Source of the DNA: Hymenobacter lapidiphilus
Lineage (GTDB): Bacteria; Bacteroidota; Bacteroidia; Cytophagales; Hymenobacteraceae
Direction: 5' to 3'
Assembly: GCF_013377885.1 (NCBI RefSeq)
Contig: NZ_JABKAU010000008.1
Span: 1 to 64,000, forward strand
Length of the DNA stretch: 64,000 nt
Position 1 is the stretch's first letter; the number at the start of each line of letters is the position of its first letter. This document shows positions 25,910 through 34,508 of this stretch, in pieces. The position numbers and the translations under genes are program-made. The notes beneath the pieces are model-generated. The model was not told where the DNA came from. It saw only the letters and a list, made by a program, of their open reading frames with translations, and made no database searches.

Positions 25910-27172
25910 CTACATATCCTGGATAATTTCGTCGCCAAATTCGCTGCACTTGAGCAAGGTGGCACCGTCCATCAGGCGTTCGAAGTCGTAGGTGACGCGC
26001 TTGCTGGCGATGGCGGCTTCGAGGCCTTTGTAGATGAGGTCGGCGGCTTCGTTCCAGCCCAGGTGCTCCAGCATCAGGGCACCGGAAAGGATAACCGAAC
26101 CGGGGTTCACCTTGTCGAGGTTGGCGTACTTGGGGGCTGTGCCGTGGGTGGCTTCGAAGATGGCGTGGCCGGTTTCGTAGTTGATGTTGGCACCCGGTGC
26201 AATGCCGATACCGCCCACAATGGCGGCCAGCGCGTCGGAAATATAGTCGCCATTCAGGTTGAGCGTGGCCACTACCGAGTAGTCGGAGGGGCGGAGCAGA
26301 ATCTGCTGCAGGAAGGCATCGGCAATGCTGTCCTTGATGAGGATTTTGCCGCTGTCGAGGGCCAGCTTCTGCTGGGCATCGGCCATTTCCTGGCCCTGCT
26401 TGGCCAGCACCTTATCGTACTGGGCCCAGGTGTACACCTTGTCGCCAAACTCCTTCTCGGCCAGCTCGTAGCCCCAGGTTTTGAACGCGCCCTCGGTGAA
26501 CTTCATAATGTTGCCCTTGTGCACGATGGTCACCGAAGGCTTCTTGTGCTTGATGGCGTACTCGATGGCCGAGCGCACGAGGCGCTCGGTGCCTTCCTTG
26601 CTCACGGGCTTGATGCCGAAGGAGGACGTTTCGGGAAAGCGGATTTTCTTCACGCCCATCTCATCCTGCAGGAATTCCAGCATTTTCTGGGCCTGCGGCG
26701 TGCCGTTCATGTACTCGATGCCGGCGTAGATGTCCTCGGTGTTCTCGCGGAAGATAACCATGTCGGTCAGCTCGGGGCGCTTCACGGGCGAAGGCACGCC
26801 CTCGAACCAGCGCACGGGGCGCACGCAGGCGTACAGGTCGAGCTCCTGGCGCAGGGCCACGTTCAGGCTCCGGATACCGCCGCCCACAGGCGTCGTTAGG
26901 GGGCCTTTGATGCCCACCAGGTATTCGCGGAAGGCGTCGAGGGTTTCGTTGGGCAGCCAGTTGTTTACCTGCTTGAAGGCCTTCTCACCGGCCAGTACTT
27001 CCTTCCACTCGAGCTTGCGCTTGCCGTTGTAGGCCTTCTCTACCGCCGCATCTAGCACGCGGACGGCCGCTGCCCAAATATCTGGTCCGGTGCCGTCGCC
27101 CTCAATGAACGGAATAATCGGCTGATCCGGCACGTTGAGCTTGCCGTTCTTAATGGTTATTTTCTCTGCCAT
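25910..27172 (-). CDS. icd: NADP-dependent isocitrate dehydrogenase
   Basis: Oxidatively decarboxylates isocitrate to 2-oxoglutarate in the TCA cycle. The 420-residue length and motifs match the E. coli-type homodimeric enzyme: [13 protein letters not shown] near the start, [23 protein letters not shown] with the substrate-contacting Ser and Arg residues, [14 protein letters not shown], the [24 protein letters not shown] segment, and [12 protein letters not shown] in the nucleotide-binding end. It is monocistronic, with a terminator behind and a palindrome between it and the upstream M16 protease gene. No aceK is nearby. Confidence 0.96.
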   Translation of the reverse strand: MAEKITIKNGKLNVPDQPIIPFIEGDGTGPDIWAAAVRVLDAAVEKAYNGKRKLEWKEVLAGEKAFKQVNNWLPNETLDAFREYLVGIKGPLTTPVGGGIRSLNVALRQELDLYACVRPVRWFEGVPSPVKRPELTDMVIFRENTEDIYAGIEYMNGTPQAQKMLEFLQDEMGVKKIRFPETSSFGIKPVSKEGTERLVRSAIEYAIKHKKPSVTIVHKGNIMKFTEGAFKTWGYELAEKEFGDKVYTWAQYDKVLAKQGQEMADAQQKLALDSGKILIKDSIADAFLQQILLRPSDYSVVATLNLNGDYISDALAAIVGGIGIAPGANINYETGHAIFEATHGTAPKYANLDKVNPGSVILSGALMLEHLGWNEAADLIYKGLEAAIASKRVTYDFERLMDGATLLKCSEFGDEIIQDM

Positions 27173-27268
27173 TGTTGAAAAAAAGGTGTCAGGTGTTACG
27201 TGACAGGTATTTTGAGGTTAGTGCGTGTGTTGTGGGTAAGCAGTGAGCTGGGTGAGAAAAAGAGCAAT

Positions 27269-27389
27269 GTCATGCTGAGCGGAGGCGTAAGCCGAAGTCG
27301 AAGCATCTCTACCGCAGTGGTAAACTCAACGACTGGGTTAGCATTGCGTTAGAGATGCTTCGGCTCTGCTTTGCTGCGCTCAGCATGAC
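27269..27389. repeat. Long palindrome, family 1, copy 4
   Basis: Outer sequence GTCATGCTGAGCG, inner segment GAAGCATCTCTACCGC, with a complementary right arm that has a short insertion. It lies 25 bases behind the M16 stop codon and ahead of icd. On the minus strand a CTTTTTCTC tract follows, so it may terminate transcription. Confidence 0.8.
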
Positions 27390-27414
27390 GTTCTGTTCCA
27401 TCTGAGCCCTATTC

Positions 27415-30384
27415 CTAATACCCGAAAATCTCCTTCAGCGTCAGCTGCTCGACCTTGCCGTACTTGGCCAGGGCCTTGAAGTTGAGGCGGTCTTTCGAGC
27501 CGATGACCAAGATGGTTTGGGGCTGGCCTTTCACGCGGGCCTGTTGAAACTGTAGCAGGTCGGCGAAGCTCATGTTGGCCGTTTGCTCGTACACGTCGCG
27601 GCGCAGGTCGTAGTCGAGGCCGAGGCGTTTGGCGCGCTCGTAGCTGAAGAGGATGTCGGATTTGGTGATGCGGTCGGTGGCGATGCTGTTGCGGATGGAC
27701 GCCTTGGCAATCTGCAGGTTGGCTTCGGCGGCGGGCATATCGGTGAGCAGGGTTTGCATGCCGGCCATGGCCTCGGGCAGCTTGTCGGCCTGCGCCCCGA
27801 TGTAGCTCATGTTATAAGAGCTACGGCCCAGCTTATCGGCGTTGGAGAAGCGCGAGGAGGCCGAGTAGGCCAGCGCCTGACTCTCGCGCAACTCCTGAAA
27901 CACGATGCTGCCCATGCCGCCCCCGAAGTACTCGTTGTAAAGGCTGGTGGTAGGCACAAGGCCCTTGTCGAATATGGGCCCTTTGCTCAGGAACAGGATT
28001 TCGGCCTGCACCATGTTGTAATCCACCCAGTACACCTTGGCCGTATTCAGCGGCTGCTCGGTGAAATCTTTGTTGGCAGGTACCGCGGCCAGTGTGGCGG
28101 GCGTTTTGTGCAGCTGGTTAAGCGTAGCAGTCAGGCCGGTTTCTGGCTTGGGCCCGTAGTATAACACCCGGTGCTGGTAGGTCGGGAGCTGCTGGATGAG
28201 GCTGGTGAGCTGCTCGGGCTTGAGGGCCTTCAGTTCCTTTTCGCTGAGCTGGGTGGTGAAGGGGTTCTTGGCACCGTATTTAGCGTAGTTCACCATGGCC
28301 TGCTGCAGAATCACGCCCTTGTTAAGCTTGGCATCTTCGCGGGCCTTGAGTACGCCGGCCACCATGTTTTTGAGGGCGGCGGCATCAGGCTTGGGCGCGG
28401 CCAACAGGCTTTCGAATAGCGCCAGCGCGGGCTCCATGTTGCTGTCGAGGCCACTGAGGCTAACGGTGGTGCGGTCCTGCGAGCTTTGCACGGCAAACGA
28501 GCAGCCTAACTTATAGAACTCCTGCTGCAGCTCGGCGGCCGAGTATTTGCCAGTGCCCAGGTACTGCAGGTAATCAGTCGCCAAGCCCAGCCGCGGGTTG
28601 GTGTTGGTGCCCATATCGAGCACGTAGTACAAGTTGAATAGGTTGTTCTCGGTGTTGCGGGTGTAGAACACCGGGATGCCCGAGGCCAGCTTGGTTTCCT
28701 TGATATCCTGCTTGTAATCCAGAAACACCGGCTGCAGCTCAGGCGCCGACATGGCCATTACCTGCTTGTAGAACCCGGACGATACCTCGCGGTTGACAGG
28801 CACGGGCGTAATAGCGGGCTTGACCACCTTCACTTTGTTGGGGTCCTCGCCGGTGCGCTTGTACACCAGCGCGTAGCCGGGGCCGTAGTACTGCTGGGCC
28901 ACGCGCATCACATCGGCACGCGTGATTTTGCCGAATTCGTCTACCTGCTGCAGGTAGTCCTTCCAGTCGGTGCGGGCCACAAAGGCATCCACGAAAGCAC
29001 CGGCGCGGGCCTCATTGCTCTCGTAGCTCTTGGTGCGCTGCAGCTTGTCGTTGTTGATGATGGCCGGAATCAGCCACTCCGGGAAGTCGCCCTTCTTCAC
29101 CTTGTCGAGCTGAGCCAGCAGCAGGTCGCGCACTTCCTCCAGCTTCTGGCCCTGGCGGGGCGTAGCATAGAGAATGTGAGCCGAATAGTCGTTGTTGATG
29201 TTGGTGAACGAAGCCGCCTGCAACACTTTCTGCTGCTGGTTGAGGTTGAGGTCAATCAGGCCGGCCTGGCCATTGCTGAGAATCTTGTCAATCATGCGCA
29301 GCACCAGCGCGTCGGGGGTGCTGGTACCCGGAAACCGGAAGCCCAGCATCACGTTCTCGGCGCTGGGGCCCACGATTTTGGTAATTGCCGGGGCCGTTAG
29401 CGGAGCCTCCTGGGCCACCGTGAAGGCTGGCACCGGCTTGCGCTTCAGCTGGCCGAAGTACTTGTCAATGGTGCGGATGGTCTGGTCGTAGTCCAGGTCG
29501 CCGCTCAGGGCCAGGGCCACGTTGTTGGGCACGTAGTAGGCCTCGAAATACCGCTTGATTTCCGTGATAGACGGATTCTGCAGGTGCTCGATGGTGCCGA
29601 TGGTAGTCTGGGTACCGTACTGATGTTGCTGGAACAGCGTGCGGTTCAGGGCCTCAAACTCCTTGTTGAAGTCGTTGTCGAGGCCCCGGTTCTTCTCCTC
29701 GTACACCGCCTCCAACTCAGTATGAAACAGGCGCGGTACCAGCTCGCCCATGCGCTCGGTCTGGATGGCGGCCCATTTCTCCAGCTGGTTGCTCGGAATA
29801 TCTTCCTGGTACACCGTCTGCTCGACCGAGGTGTAGGCATTGGAGCCCTGCGAGCCGATGGCGCCCATCACCTTGTCGTACTCGTTAGCCACGGCGTACT
29901 TGGCTGCCACGCCCGAGATGGAGTCAATCTGGTGGTAAGTTTTCTTACGGGCGGCGGGGTCGTTGCGCTGACCACGGTACTGCTCGTACAGCGCCTCAAT
30001 CTTGTCGAGCTCAGGCTTTTCGGCGGCCCAGTTCTGGGTGCCCAGCTGCGAGGTGCCCTTGAACACCATGTGCTCCAGGTAGTGGGCGAGGCCGGTGGCA
30101 GTGGCCGGGTCGTTCTTCGAACCGGCCCGCACGGCCAGGTAGGTCTGGATGCGCGGGGCGTCCTTGTAATCCGACAAATACACCGTCAGACCGTTGTCGA
30201 GGGTGTAGATGCGGGCCTTGAGCGGGTCGCCGGGAACGGTCTGGTACGTGTATTCCTTCTGCCGGGTCGTTGCGGGCGCTTCAGTGGCCGGGGTTGAGAC
30301 CGAAGTAGCGGGCTTGCTGGATTGGCACTGGGTCAGGCCAAGCGTAGCCAAGGCCGGAACGAAAAGCAGAAAGGATTTTCTCAC
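27415..30384 (-). CDS. M16-family zinc metallopeptidase lipoprotein, two-domain
   Basis: A 989-residue exported lipoprotein (signal peptide with lipobox LTQC, Cys20) of the pitrilysin/insulinase M16 family. The active half has the inverted zinc motif HYLEH (His101, Glu104, His105) and a downstream acidic zinc ligand region (EAVYEEKNRGLDND). The second half (about 530 onward) repeats the M16 fold without the motif, as normal. Such proteins degrade peptides in the periplasm or at the outer membrane. The start is GTG at 30384, which gives a standard lipoprotein signal; the longer open frame is rejected. A perfect -7 box lies 42 bases upstream. Confidence 0.92.
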   Translation of the reverse strand: MRKSFLLFVPALATLGLTQCQSSKPATSVSTPATEAPATTRQKEYTYQTVPGDPLKARIYTLDNGLTVYLSDYKDAPRIQTYLAVRAGSKNDPATATGLAHYLEHMVFKGTSQLGTQNWAAEKPELDKIEALYEQYRGQRNDPAARKKTYHQIDSISGVAAKYAVANEYDKVMGAIGSQGSNAYTSVEQTVYQEDIPSNQLEKWAAIQTERMGELVPRLFHTELEAVYEEKNRGLDNDFNKEFEALNRTLFQQHQYGTQTTIGTIEHLQNPSITEIKRYFEAYYVPNNVALALSGDLDYDQTIRTIDKYFGQLKRKPVPAFTVAQEAPLTAPAITKIVGPSAENVMLGFRFPGTSTPDALVLRMIDKILSNGQAGLIDLNLNQQQKVLQAASFTNINNDYSAHILYATPRQGQKLEEVRDLLLAQLDKVKKGDFPEWLIPAIINNDKLQRTKSYESNEARAGAFVDAFVARTDWKDYLQQVDEFGKITRADVMRVAQQYYGPGYALVYKRTGEDPNKVKVVKPAITPVPVNREVSSGFYKQVMAMSAPELQPVFLDYKQDIKETKLASGIPVFYTRNTENNLFNLYYVLDMGTNTNPRLGLATDYLQYLGTGKYSAAELQQEFYKLGCSFAVQSSQDRTTVSLSGLDSNMEPALALFESLLAAPKPDAAALKNMVAGVLKAREDAKLNKGVILQQAMVNYAKYGAKNPFTTQLSEKELKALKPEQLTSLIQQLPTYQHRVLYYGPKPETGLTATLNQLHKTPATLAAVPANKDFTEQPLNTAKVYWVDYNMVQAEILFLSKGPIFDKGLVPTTSLYNEYFGGGMGSIVFQELRESQALAYSASSRFSNADKLGRSSYNMSYIGAQADKLPEAMAGMQTLLTDMPAAEANLQIAKASIRNSIATDRITKSDILFSYERAKRLGLDYDLRRDVYEQTANMSFADLLQFQQARVKGQPQTILVIGSKDRLNFKALAKYGKVEQLTLKEIFGY

Positions 30385-30425
30385 GATGGAAGGGAGGCGG
30401 AGAGAGCAGATTCTAATAATAAACT

Positions 30426-30433
30426 CAAAGATA
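30426..30433 (-). promoter_or_regulatory. Bacteroidota -7 box ahead of the M16 gene
   Basis: TATCTTTG on the minus strand matches TAnnTTTG exactly, 42 bases upstream of the GTG start. Confidence 0.55.
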
Positions 30434-30508
30434 GGCGTCCCCCCCGGGAATAAAAAGCCCACCGATAACCGTTCCGCCTTTCAATTGCGAAAAATTGCTT
30501 ATAGGACC

Positions 30509-30677
30509 ATGGATTAGCGCGGATTTTTAGCGGCTTTCACGGATTTTATGGAAGGACCGCCGGGTATATGCCTCCGAGCCCATATAAGCTCATACCGAAA
30601 AGACCACCTGTTTAGAGGTGGTCTTGTAATCGACTGAAAAATCTGTGGAATCCGTTAAAGTCCGCGCCAATCCGTGA
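30509..30677. repeat. Palindromic repeat of the GGATTAGCGCGGA type with internal terminator
   Basis: The left arm (about 30509-30547, GGATTAGCGCGGATTTTTAG onward) and right arm (about 30637-30677) are imperfectly complementary. The right end stops two bases short of the dnaX stop codon. The centre carries the dnaX terminator hairpin, so the repeat flanks it. Confidence 0.75.
30598..30627 (-). terminator. Intrinsic terminator of dnaX
   Basis: AAGACCACCT pairs with AGGTGGTCTT across a short loop. On the minus strand a TTTT tract follows. It sits in the middle of a palindromic repeat. Confidence 0.75.
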
Positions 30678-30678
30678 T

Positions 30679-32841
30679 TTAGTCGGCATCCAGGCCCAGG
30701 CGCTGCTTCATCTCGGCCAGCATGGGGTATTTTTCGGTCAGGTATTCCAGCTTGTCGGTGGCAGTATACAGCTTACGGCCGGTCTCCTGGCGCTCTACAA
30801 TGCTTACCTGCACGTTCAGGCGCGGGTAGCCGGTGCGGCGGCGCAGTTCGGTTACAAATTCGCCCCGGAAGTCGTTGAACTGGTCTTCCTGCACGGGGTT
30901 ATCCACAGTCAGCAGAATAACGTGCTGCTCGTTGGCCTGCACCGGGCGGTTGAGGATGCTGTAGTGCATCATGCTGCCGGCCTTGCGCTCCTCGGTCAGC
31001 TCCTTCCAGGCGCGTTGCAGCTTAGCGTCGTCGATGGCGGGTAGGCCGGTTACGGGGCCGCTGGGCTCGGCTTCGGCGGTGGCTTTGCCGGCCGCAGCCT
31101 TCTCCGCCAGTTGGGCCTTCATGGCGTTCAGGCTGCCCAGGCCGGGTAGCTTGGTGCCCAGGCCCAGGGGTTTGCCCAGTGGCGGCATGCCAGGCTTGGG
31201 CACGGGCGGGGGCAGCGGGGCAGCCGTTACGGGCATCATGCCCGGCTCGTGGCCGGCAATGCTGGGGCGGCCGGTTTCAATATGCGGCACCGTGTCGCGC
31301 AGCTGGCTGGTGGTGGGCACCTGGGTAGCCGTTTCGTCCTCGATGCTGGGCGTATCGTGCAGCTCTTCCACACCGCTTTCCACCGGCACAATGGGTTCGG
31401 GGTCGGCGGGCGCGTGGGCTAGCTGGTTGTCAGTTATTGGTTGTTGGTTGTCAGGTTGTTCTACCGGAGCAGACGGAGCCGTGATGTAAGCGGCGGGTGC
31501 TTCGGCGGTACCGTCGGCCACCAGCTGGCCGGTGGGGGCGGGGGCTACTGCGGGGGGGGGAGTGCTTGCGCTACTTTTTTTTTTCGCCTCGCCGTTATCA
31601 GACGAAGCGGCGGGGCCGGCGCTCAGGTCGCGGGCAAACTGCACGGCCCCGTTCAGGTAGGCCAGCTTCATCAGCATCAGCTCGACGTGCAGGCGCTGGT
31701 TTTTGGCCTGCTTGAACTCCCGGTCGCAGAGGCTGACCAAGTTCAGGCCCGACAGTAAAAAGGCGAGTGGCGCGGCCTGGGCCTGCTGCACGTAGCGCGC
31801 CCGAATGTTGTCGGATACTTCCAGTAGCTGCACCGTCACGGCATCCTTGCACACCAGCAGGCCGCGCAGGTGTTCGGCCGCGCCTACCACAAAGTTGTGC
31901 AGGTCGAAGCCATTCTGCATCACCTCTTCCAGCAGCAGCAGCGTGGCGCTCAGGTTCTCGGTCAGCAGCGCCTCGGTCAGCCGGAAGTAGTACTCATAGT
32001 CCAGAATGTGCAGGTTCTGAATCACGTCCTGATAACGCAGGTTGTGGCCCGAGAAGGTCACCATCTGATCGAACATGCTCAGCGCGTCGCGCAGGCCGCC
32101 GTCGGCCTTCTGGGCCAGCAGGTGCAGTGCATCGTCTTCGGCCTCAATCTGCTCCTGGGTGGCCACGTGGCGCAAGTGCCCCCGAATGTCGTCTACCTTG
32201 ATCCGGTTGAAGTCGAATACCTGGCAGCGCGACAGAATGGTAGGAATGATTTTGTGGCGCTCGGTGGTGGCCAGGATGAAGATGGCGTAGCCCGGGGGCT
32301 CCTCCAGCGTCTTCAGAAACGCGTTGAAGGCCGCATTCGAGAGCATGTGCACCTCGTCGATGATATAGACCTTGTAGCGGCCCTGCTGGGGCGCATACCG
32401 CACCTGCTCCACGAGGCTGCGAATGTCCTCGACCGAGTTGTTGGAGGCCGCATCCAGCTCGTGCACGTTGAAGGAGGCGCTTTCCTGGAAGGCCCGGCAC
32501 GAGCCGCACTTGCCGCAGGCCTCCAGCTCGAAGGGCGTGTTGTCGGGGTCGGCGGCGGTCAGCAGGGCCTCGGGTACGATGCCGGGCTGCTGGGCAATCA
32601 GCTCCGAAACCAAGCGGCCGCGGCGCACGTGCTCTTCCACGAACTCGCAGTTGATGGTTTTGGCCAGAATGCGGGCGCAGGTGGTTTTGCCCACGCCCCG
32701 CGGACCGCAGAATAGGAAGGCCTGGGCCAGATGCTGGGAGGCAATGGCGTTTTGCAGCGTAGTGGTAACGTGCTGCTGCCCCACCACGCTCCTGAACGTG
32801 GCCGGGCGGTACTTGCGGGCCGAAACAACGAAATTCTCCAT
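30679..32841 (-). CDS. dnaX: DNA polymerase III subunits gamma/tau
   Basis: A 720-residue clamp-loader ATPase. The AAA+ core has Walker A FCGPRGVGKTT (44-54), a zinc site formed by C65 and CGKCGSC (109-115) with an insertion between, Walker B VYIIDEVHML (158-167), sensor 1 FILATTE and the arginine finger region SRCQVFDF. Domain III ends near residue 405. A Pro/Ala-rich linker (about 405-640) leads to a C-terminal domain that, as in tau, may contact polymerase. At codons 420-422 there are ten consecutive A. Slipping by one base either way meets TAG at once or after nine codons, so a short gamma-like form is predicted. ATG 32841 is chosen; the longer frame overlaps the tmRNA gene. Confidence 0.95.
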   Translation of the reverse strand: MENFVVSARKYRPATFRSVVGQQHVTTTLQNAIASQHLAQAFLFCGPRGVGKTTCARILAKTINCEFVEEHVRRGRLVSELIAQQPGIVPEALLTAADPDNTPFELEACGKCGSCRAFQESASFNVHELDAASNNSVEDIRSLVEQVRYAPQQGRYKVYIIDEVHMLSNAAFNAFLKTLEEPPGYAIFILATTERHKIIPTILSRCQVFDFNRIKVDDIRGHLRHVATQEQIEAEDDALHLLAQKADGGLRDALSMFDQMVTFSGHNLRYQDVIQNLHILDYEYYFRLTEALLTENLSATLLLLEEVMQNGFDLHNFVVGAAEHLRGLLVCKDAVTVQLLEVSDNIRARYVQQAQAAPLAFLLSGLNLVSLCDREFKQAKNQRLHVELMLMKLAYLNGAVQFARDLSAGPAASSDNGEAKKKSSASTPPPAVAPAPTGQLVADGTAEAPAAYITAPSAPVEQPDNQQPITDNQLAHAPADPEPIVPVESGVEELHDTPSIEDETATQVPTTSQLRDTVPHIETGRPSIAGHEPGMMPVTAAPLPPPVPKPGMPPLGKPLGLGTKLPGLGSLNAMKAQLAEKAAAGKATAEAEPSGPVTGLPAIDDAKLQRAWKELTEERKAGSMMHYSILNRPVQANEQHVILLTVDNPVQEDQFNDFRGEFVTELRRRTGYPRLNVQVSIVERQETGRKLYTATDKLEYLTEKYPMLAEMKQRLGLDAD
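31421..31460. repeat. Dispersed-repeat-like sequence in the dnaX linker
   Basis: A stretch built from GGTTGTCAGTTATTGG and GGTTGTTGGTTGTCAGG units, encoding QPDNQQPITDNQL in the linker of DnaX. It resembles the GTTGCC/GTCAGT repeat ahead of pheT and a short copy near 46835. Confidence 0.45.
31571..31584 (-). promoter_or_regulatory. Predicted recoding site: A10 run followed by out-of-frame TAG
   Basis: On the dnaX strand: GCG, ten A, then GTAGC. The zero frame reads Lys-Lys-Lys-Ser-Ser. A -1 shift or one extra A gives AAG TAG (423 residues). One missing A gives nine codons and then TAG (431 residues). Confidence 0.7.
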
Positions 32842-32852
32842 AGGTCTTCCCA

Positions 32853-32860
32853 CAAAGTTA
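32853..32860 (-). promoter_or_regulatory. Bacteroidota -7 box ahead of dnaX
   Basis: TAACTTTG on the minus strand, an exact TAnnTTTG match, 12 bases upstream of the ATG, implying a very short leader. Confidence 0.55.
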
Positions 32861-33004
32861 CCCCGAAAAGCCCGGCTTTGGAAGCCCGCCCGCCGGCCAT
32901 TTGCCGGCCCCGGCCGGAGTGGTGGCACCCGCTTTTCTGGCCCGTCGGTTGGGCCCTGGCCGGAACTTTCGGGGGCCGGCACAACGTTTATCGGGTAGTG
33001 TGCG

Positions 33005-33012
33005 TACATTCG
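33005..33012 (+). promoter_or_regulatory. Candidate -7 box of the tmRNA gene
   Basis: TACATTCG (seven of eight matches to TAnnTTTG), 40 bases ahead of the mature 5' end. It is divergent from the dnaX promoter. Confidence 0.4.
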
Positions 33013-33051
33013 CACCTCGCCATTCGTGGCGGGCATCGTTCTTTCACAACT

Positions 33052-33420
33052 GGGGCTGACCGGAATTGACAGCTTGTGCACTGCGCGAGTAAGCGTGTCG
33101 GGAGTTGGATGAATCTCCCGTAAAAAAAGCCGTCCAAAACACAACTGGCGAGTATAGCTACGCCATGGCTGCTTAGTCTAGGTACTAAGTAATGCCATCG
33201 TCCCGCATCCGTCTTCCTGCTCACGGGTGAGTTCGGGGCGTCGAAAGCAGTTAGGATAGTTCGTGGGGCGCTGTGACCTGCGAGCGAAACTCAAACAGAT
33301 AAGGGGAAATCAAAGGCCTGATGTGCGCCTGGTTTCCTTCGACAATCCAAGCATAGATACACACGTAGAAAGCTCGACGTTTTCCTTGTCTGGACCAGAG
33401 TTCGAATCTCTGCAGCTCCA
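33052..33420 (+). ncRNA. ssrA: Transfer-messenger RNA
   Basis: Rescues stalled ribosomes and tags the unfinished protein for degradation. The 5' end GGGGCTGACCGGAATTGACA and the 3' end GTTCGAATCTCTGCAGCTCCA are tmRNA hallmarks. The ends pair over seven positions (GGGGCTG with CAGCTCC, one G-U). A T-loop GTTCGAATC is present, and the CCA end is not encoded. The tag frame reads AVQNTTGEYSYAMAA and stops at TAG 33174-33176; the resume codon is probably GCC at 33129, with the GEYSYAMAA end typical of Bacteroidota tags. Length is 369 nt, and a strong terminator follows. Confidence 0.96.
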
Positions 33421-33434
33421 CTTCTGAACGATGT

Positions 33435-33471
33435 AAAAACCCCGCTGGCCTCGGCCGGCGGGGTTTTTTAT
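33435..33471 (+). terminator. Intrinsic terminator of the tmRNA gene
   Basis: AAAAACCCCGC pairs with GCGGGGTTTTT around an inner GGCC/GGCC stem, with the T tail directly after. Confidence 0.9.
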
Positions 33472-33636
33472 TTGCCCGGCGCGCAGCCCGACGGTTTAGA
33501 TTAATTATCTGATATATAGATTGTTGTGCGAGCTAAAAGTTCGGACTTTTCCGGCCTTCGCTATCTTTTAAACGTATGAGAATCCTGCCGCTGGCCCTAT
33601 CTGGGTCAGGGCTATTCACCCTACAGCTGATTTTAT

Positions 33637-34008
33637 ATGAAACGCAATTTCCTGCTGGCCGCTGCCCTGTTTGTGGGCACCGCCACGGCCGCCTCGGCCC
33701 AGACTATGAGCACCGGAGCAACCCAGAGTGGTACGCTGAACCAATCGACCAACACGTTACCCAATCCGGCCAACCCGACCACCAACCCCGGCACGCTCGA
33801 CCAGCGCACGCCTACTACCAGCAACCCCACCCAAACCAGTGTCGGGACGATGGACCGGACCCCGGCCGTGGAGAGTCGCACGACCATTGAGGCCGAACGC
33901 CGTACCTCCACTATGACGACCACGGAGCCGCGGAGCACCCGCACTACCACAACCAGGCGCTCGACCCGCAAGGCCAACGTACCGCGCAGCACTGCCCCAA
34001 TCAGGTAG
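33637..34008 (+). CDS. Small Thr/Ser/Asn-rich exported protein
   Basis: A 123-residue protein with a clear signal peptide (NFLLAAALFVGTATAASAQ, cleavage near residue 22). The mature chain is low complexity: Thr, Ser, Asn and Pro with repeated TNP/TLDQ/TLNQ phrases, then an Arg/Thr-rich end. No family is recognised. It is probably a disordered periplasmic or surface protein. A near-consensus -7 box TATCTTTT (33562-33569) lies 68 bases upstream, and a strong terminator follows. Confidence 0.65.
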   Translation: MKRNFLLAAALFVGTATAASAQTMSTGATQSGTLNQSTNTLPNPANPTTNPGTLDQRTPTTSNPTQTSVGTMDRTPAVESRTTIEAERRTSTMTTTEPRSTRTTTTRRSTRKANVPRSTAPIR

Positions 34009-34032
34009 TACGCCGTTGCGTTAGGCAGGCAC

Positions 34033-34070
34033 AAAAAAACCGGCCCGCATCGTGCGGGCCGGTTTTTTTA
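34033..34070. terminator. Bidirectional terminator
   Basis: AAAAAAACCGGCCCGCA pairs with TGCGGGCCGGTTTTTTT, with A and T tracts on both sides, between convergent genes. Confidence 0.9.
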
Positions 34071-34086
34071 TGCCTGGTGCCGGTAG

Positions 34087-34434
34087 TTACGCTTTCTGTT
34101 CCAGTTGGCCGCCGGCGCGCAGCAGCAGGTCGGAGAGTTCGGTGAGGCTGGCGCGGATTTCGTCGGGGGCCTGGGCCACTACCTGGGCAGTCTGCGAGGC
34201 CAGCATGCTTAGCGAGCGGCCGATGGCCGGCCCGTTCAGGCCCACATCGCCCTCGCTGAGCAAGGACTGGAGGTTGCCGATTTCGCGGCCGATATCCTGG
34301 AGGCGGGGCTCGCCGCTTTGCAGCAGGTGTTGCTGCCAGGTTTCGGTATTGTCCTGGGCGGCGCTCAGCGGGATGCCGGTGAGGCCGTTGCTGAGGGAGT
34401 GAGTGGTAGCGTTGAGCAGGTCGGTGAAAATCAT
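34087..34434 (-). CDS. Hypothetical helical protein
   Basis: A 115-residue soluble protein predicted mostly helical (SGEPRLQDIGREIGNLQSLL, then GPAIGRSLSMLASQTAQVVA). It has no signal peptide and no recognised family; the style is that of small four-helix-type proteins conserved within Hymenobacter relatives (impression only). The start at MIFTDLLN is chosen; the open frame continues upstream only as an overlap of uvsE. It lies 75 bases behind uvsE on the same strand, so co-transcription is likely. Confidence 0.6.
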   Translation of the reverse strand: MIFTDLLNATTHSLSNGLTGIPLSAAQDNTETWQQHLLQSGEPRLQDIGREIGNLQSLLSEGDVGLNGPAIGRSLSMLASQTAQVVAQAPDEIRASLTELSDLLLRAGGQLEQKA

Positions 34435-34508
34435 AGGAAAAGAAAAAGCAGAAGAAAAACGGATAGCCCGGTGGGCAATTAGGCTTACGCAAAAAGTGGC
34501 TGTAAAGG

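Noticed and set aside
31552..31560. C9 run in dnaX as a second phase-variation site
   Set aside because: It encodes three prolines in a proline-rich linker and lies just behind the A10 site; no separate role is apparent.
32842..33144. Upstream extension of the dnaX reading frame (101 extra residues)
   Set aside because: It overlaps the tmRNA gene and the dnaX -7 box; MENFVVSARKYRPATF is the normal DnaX start.
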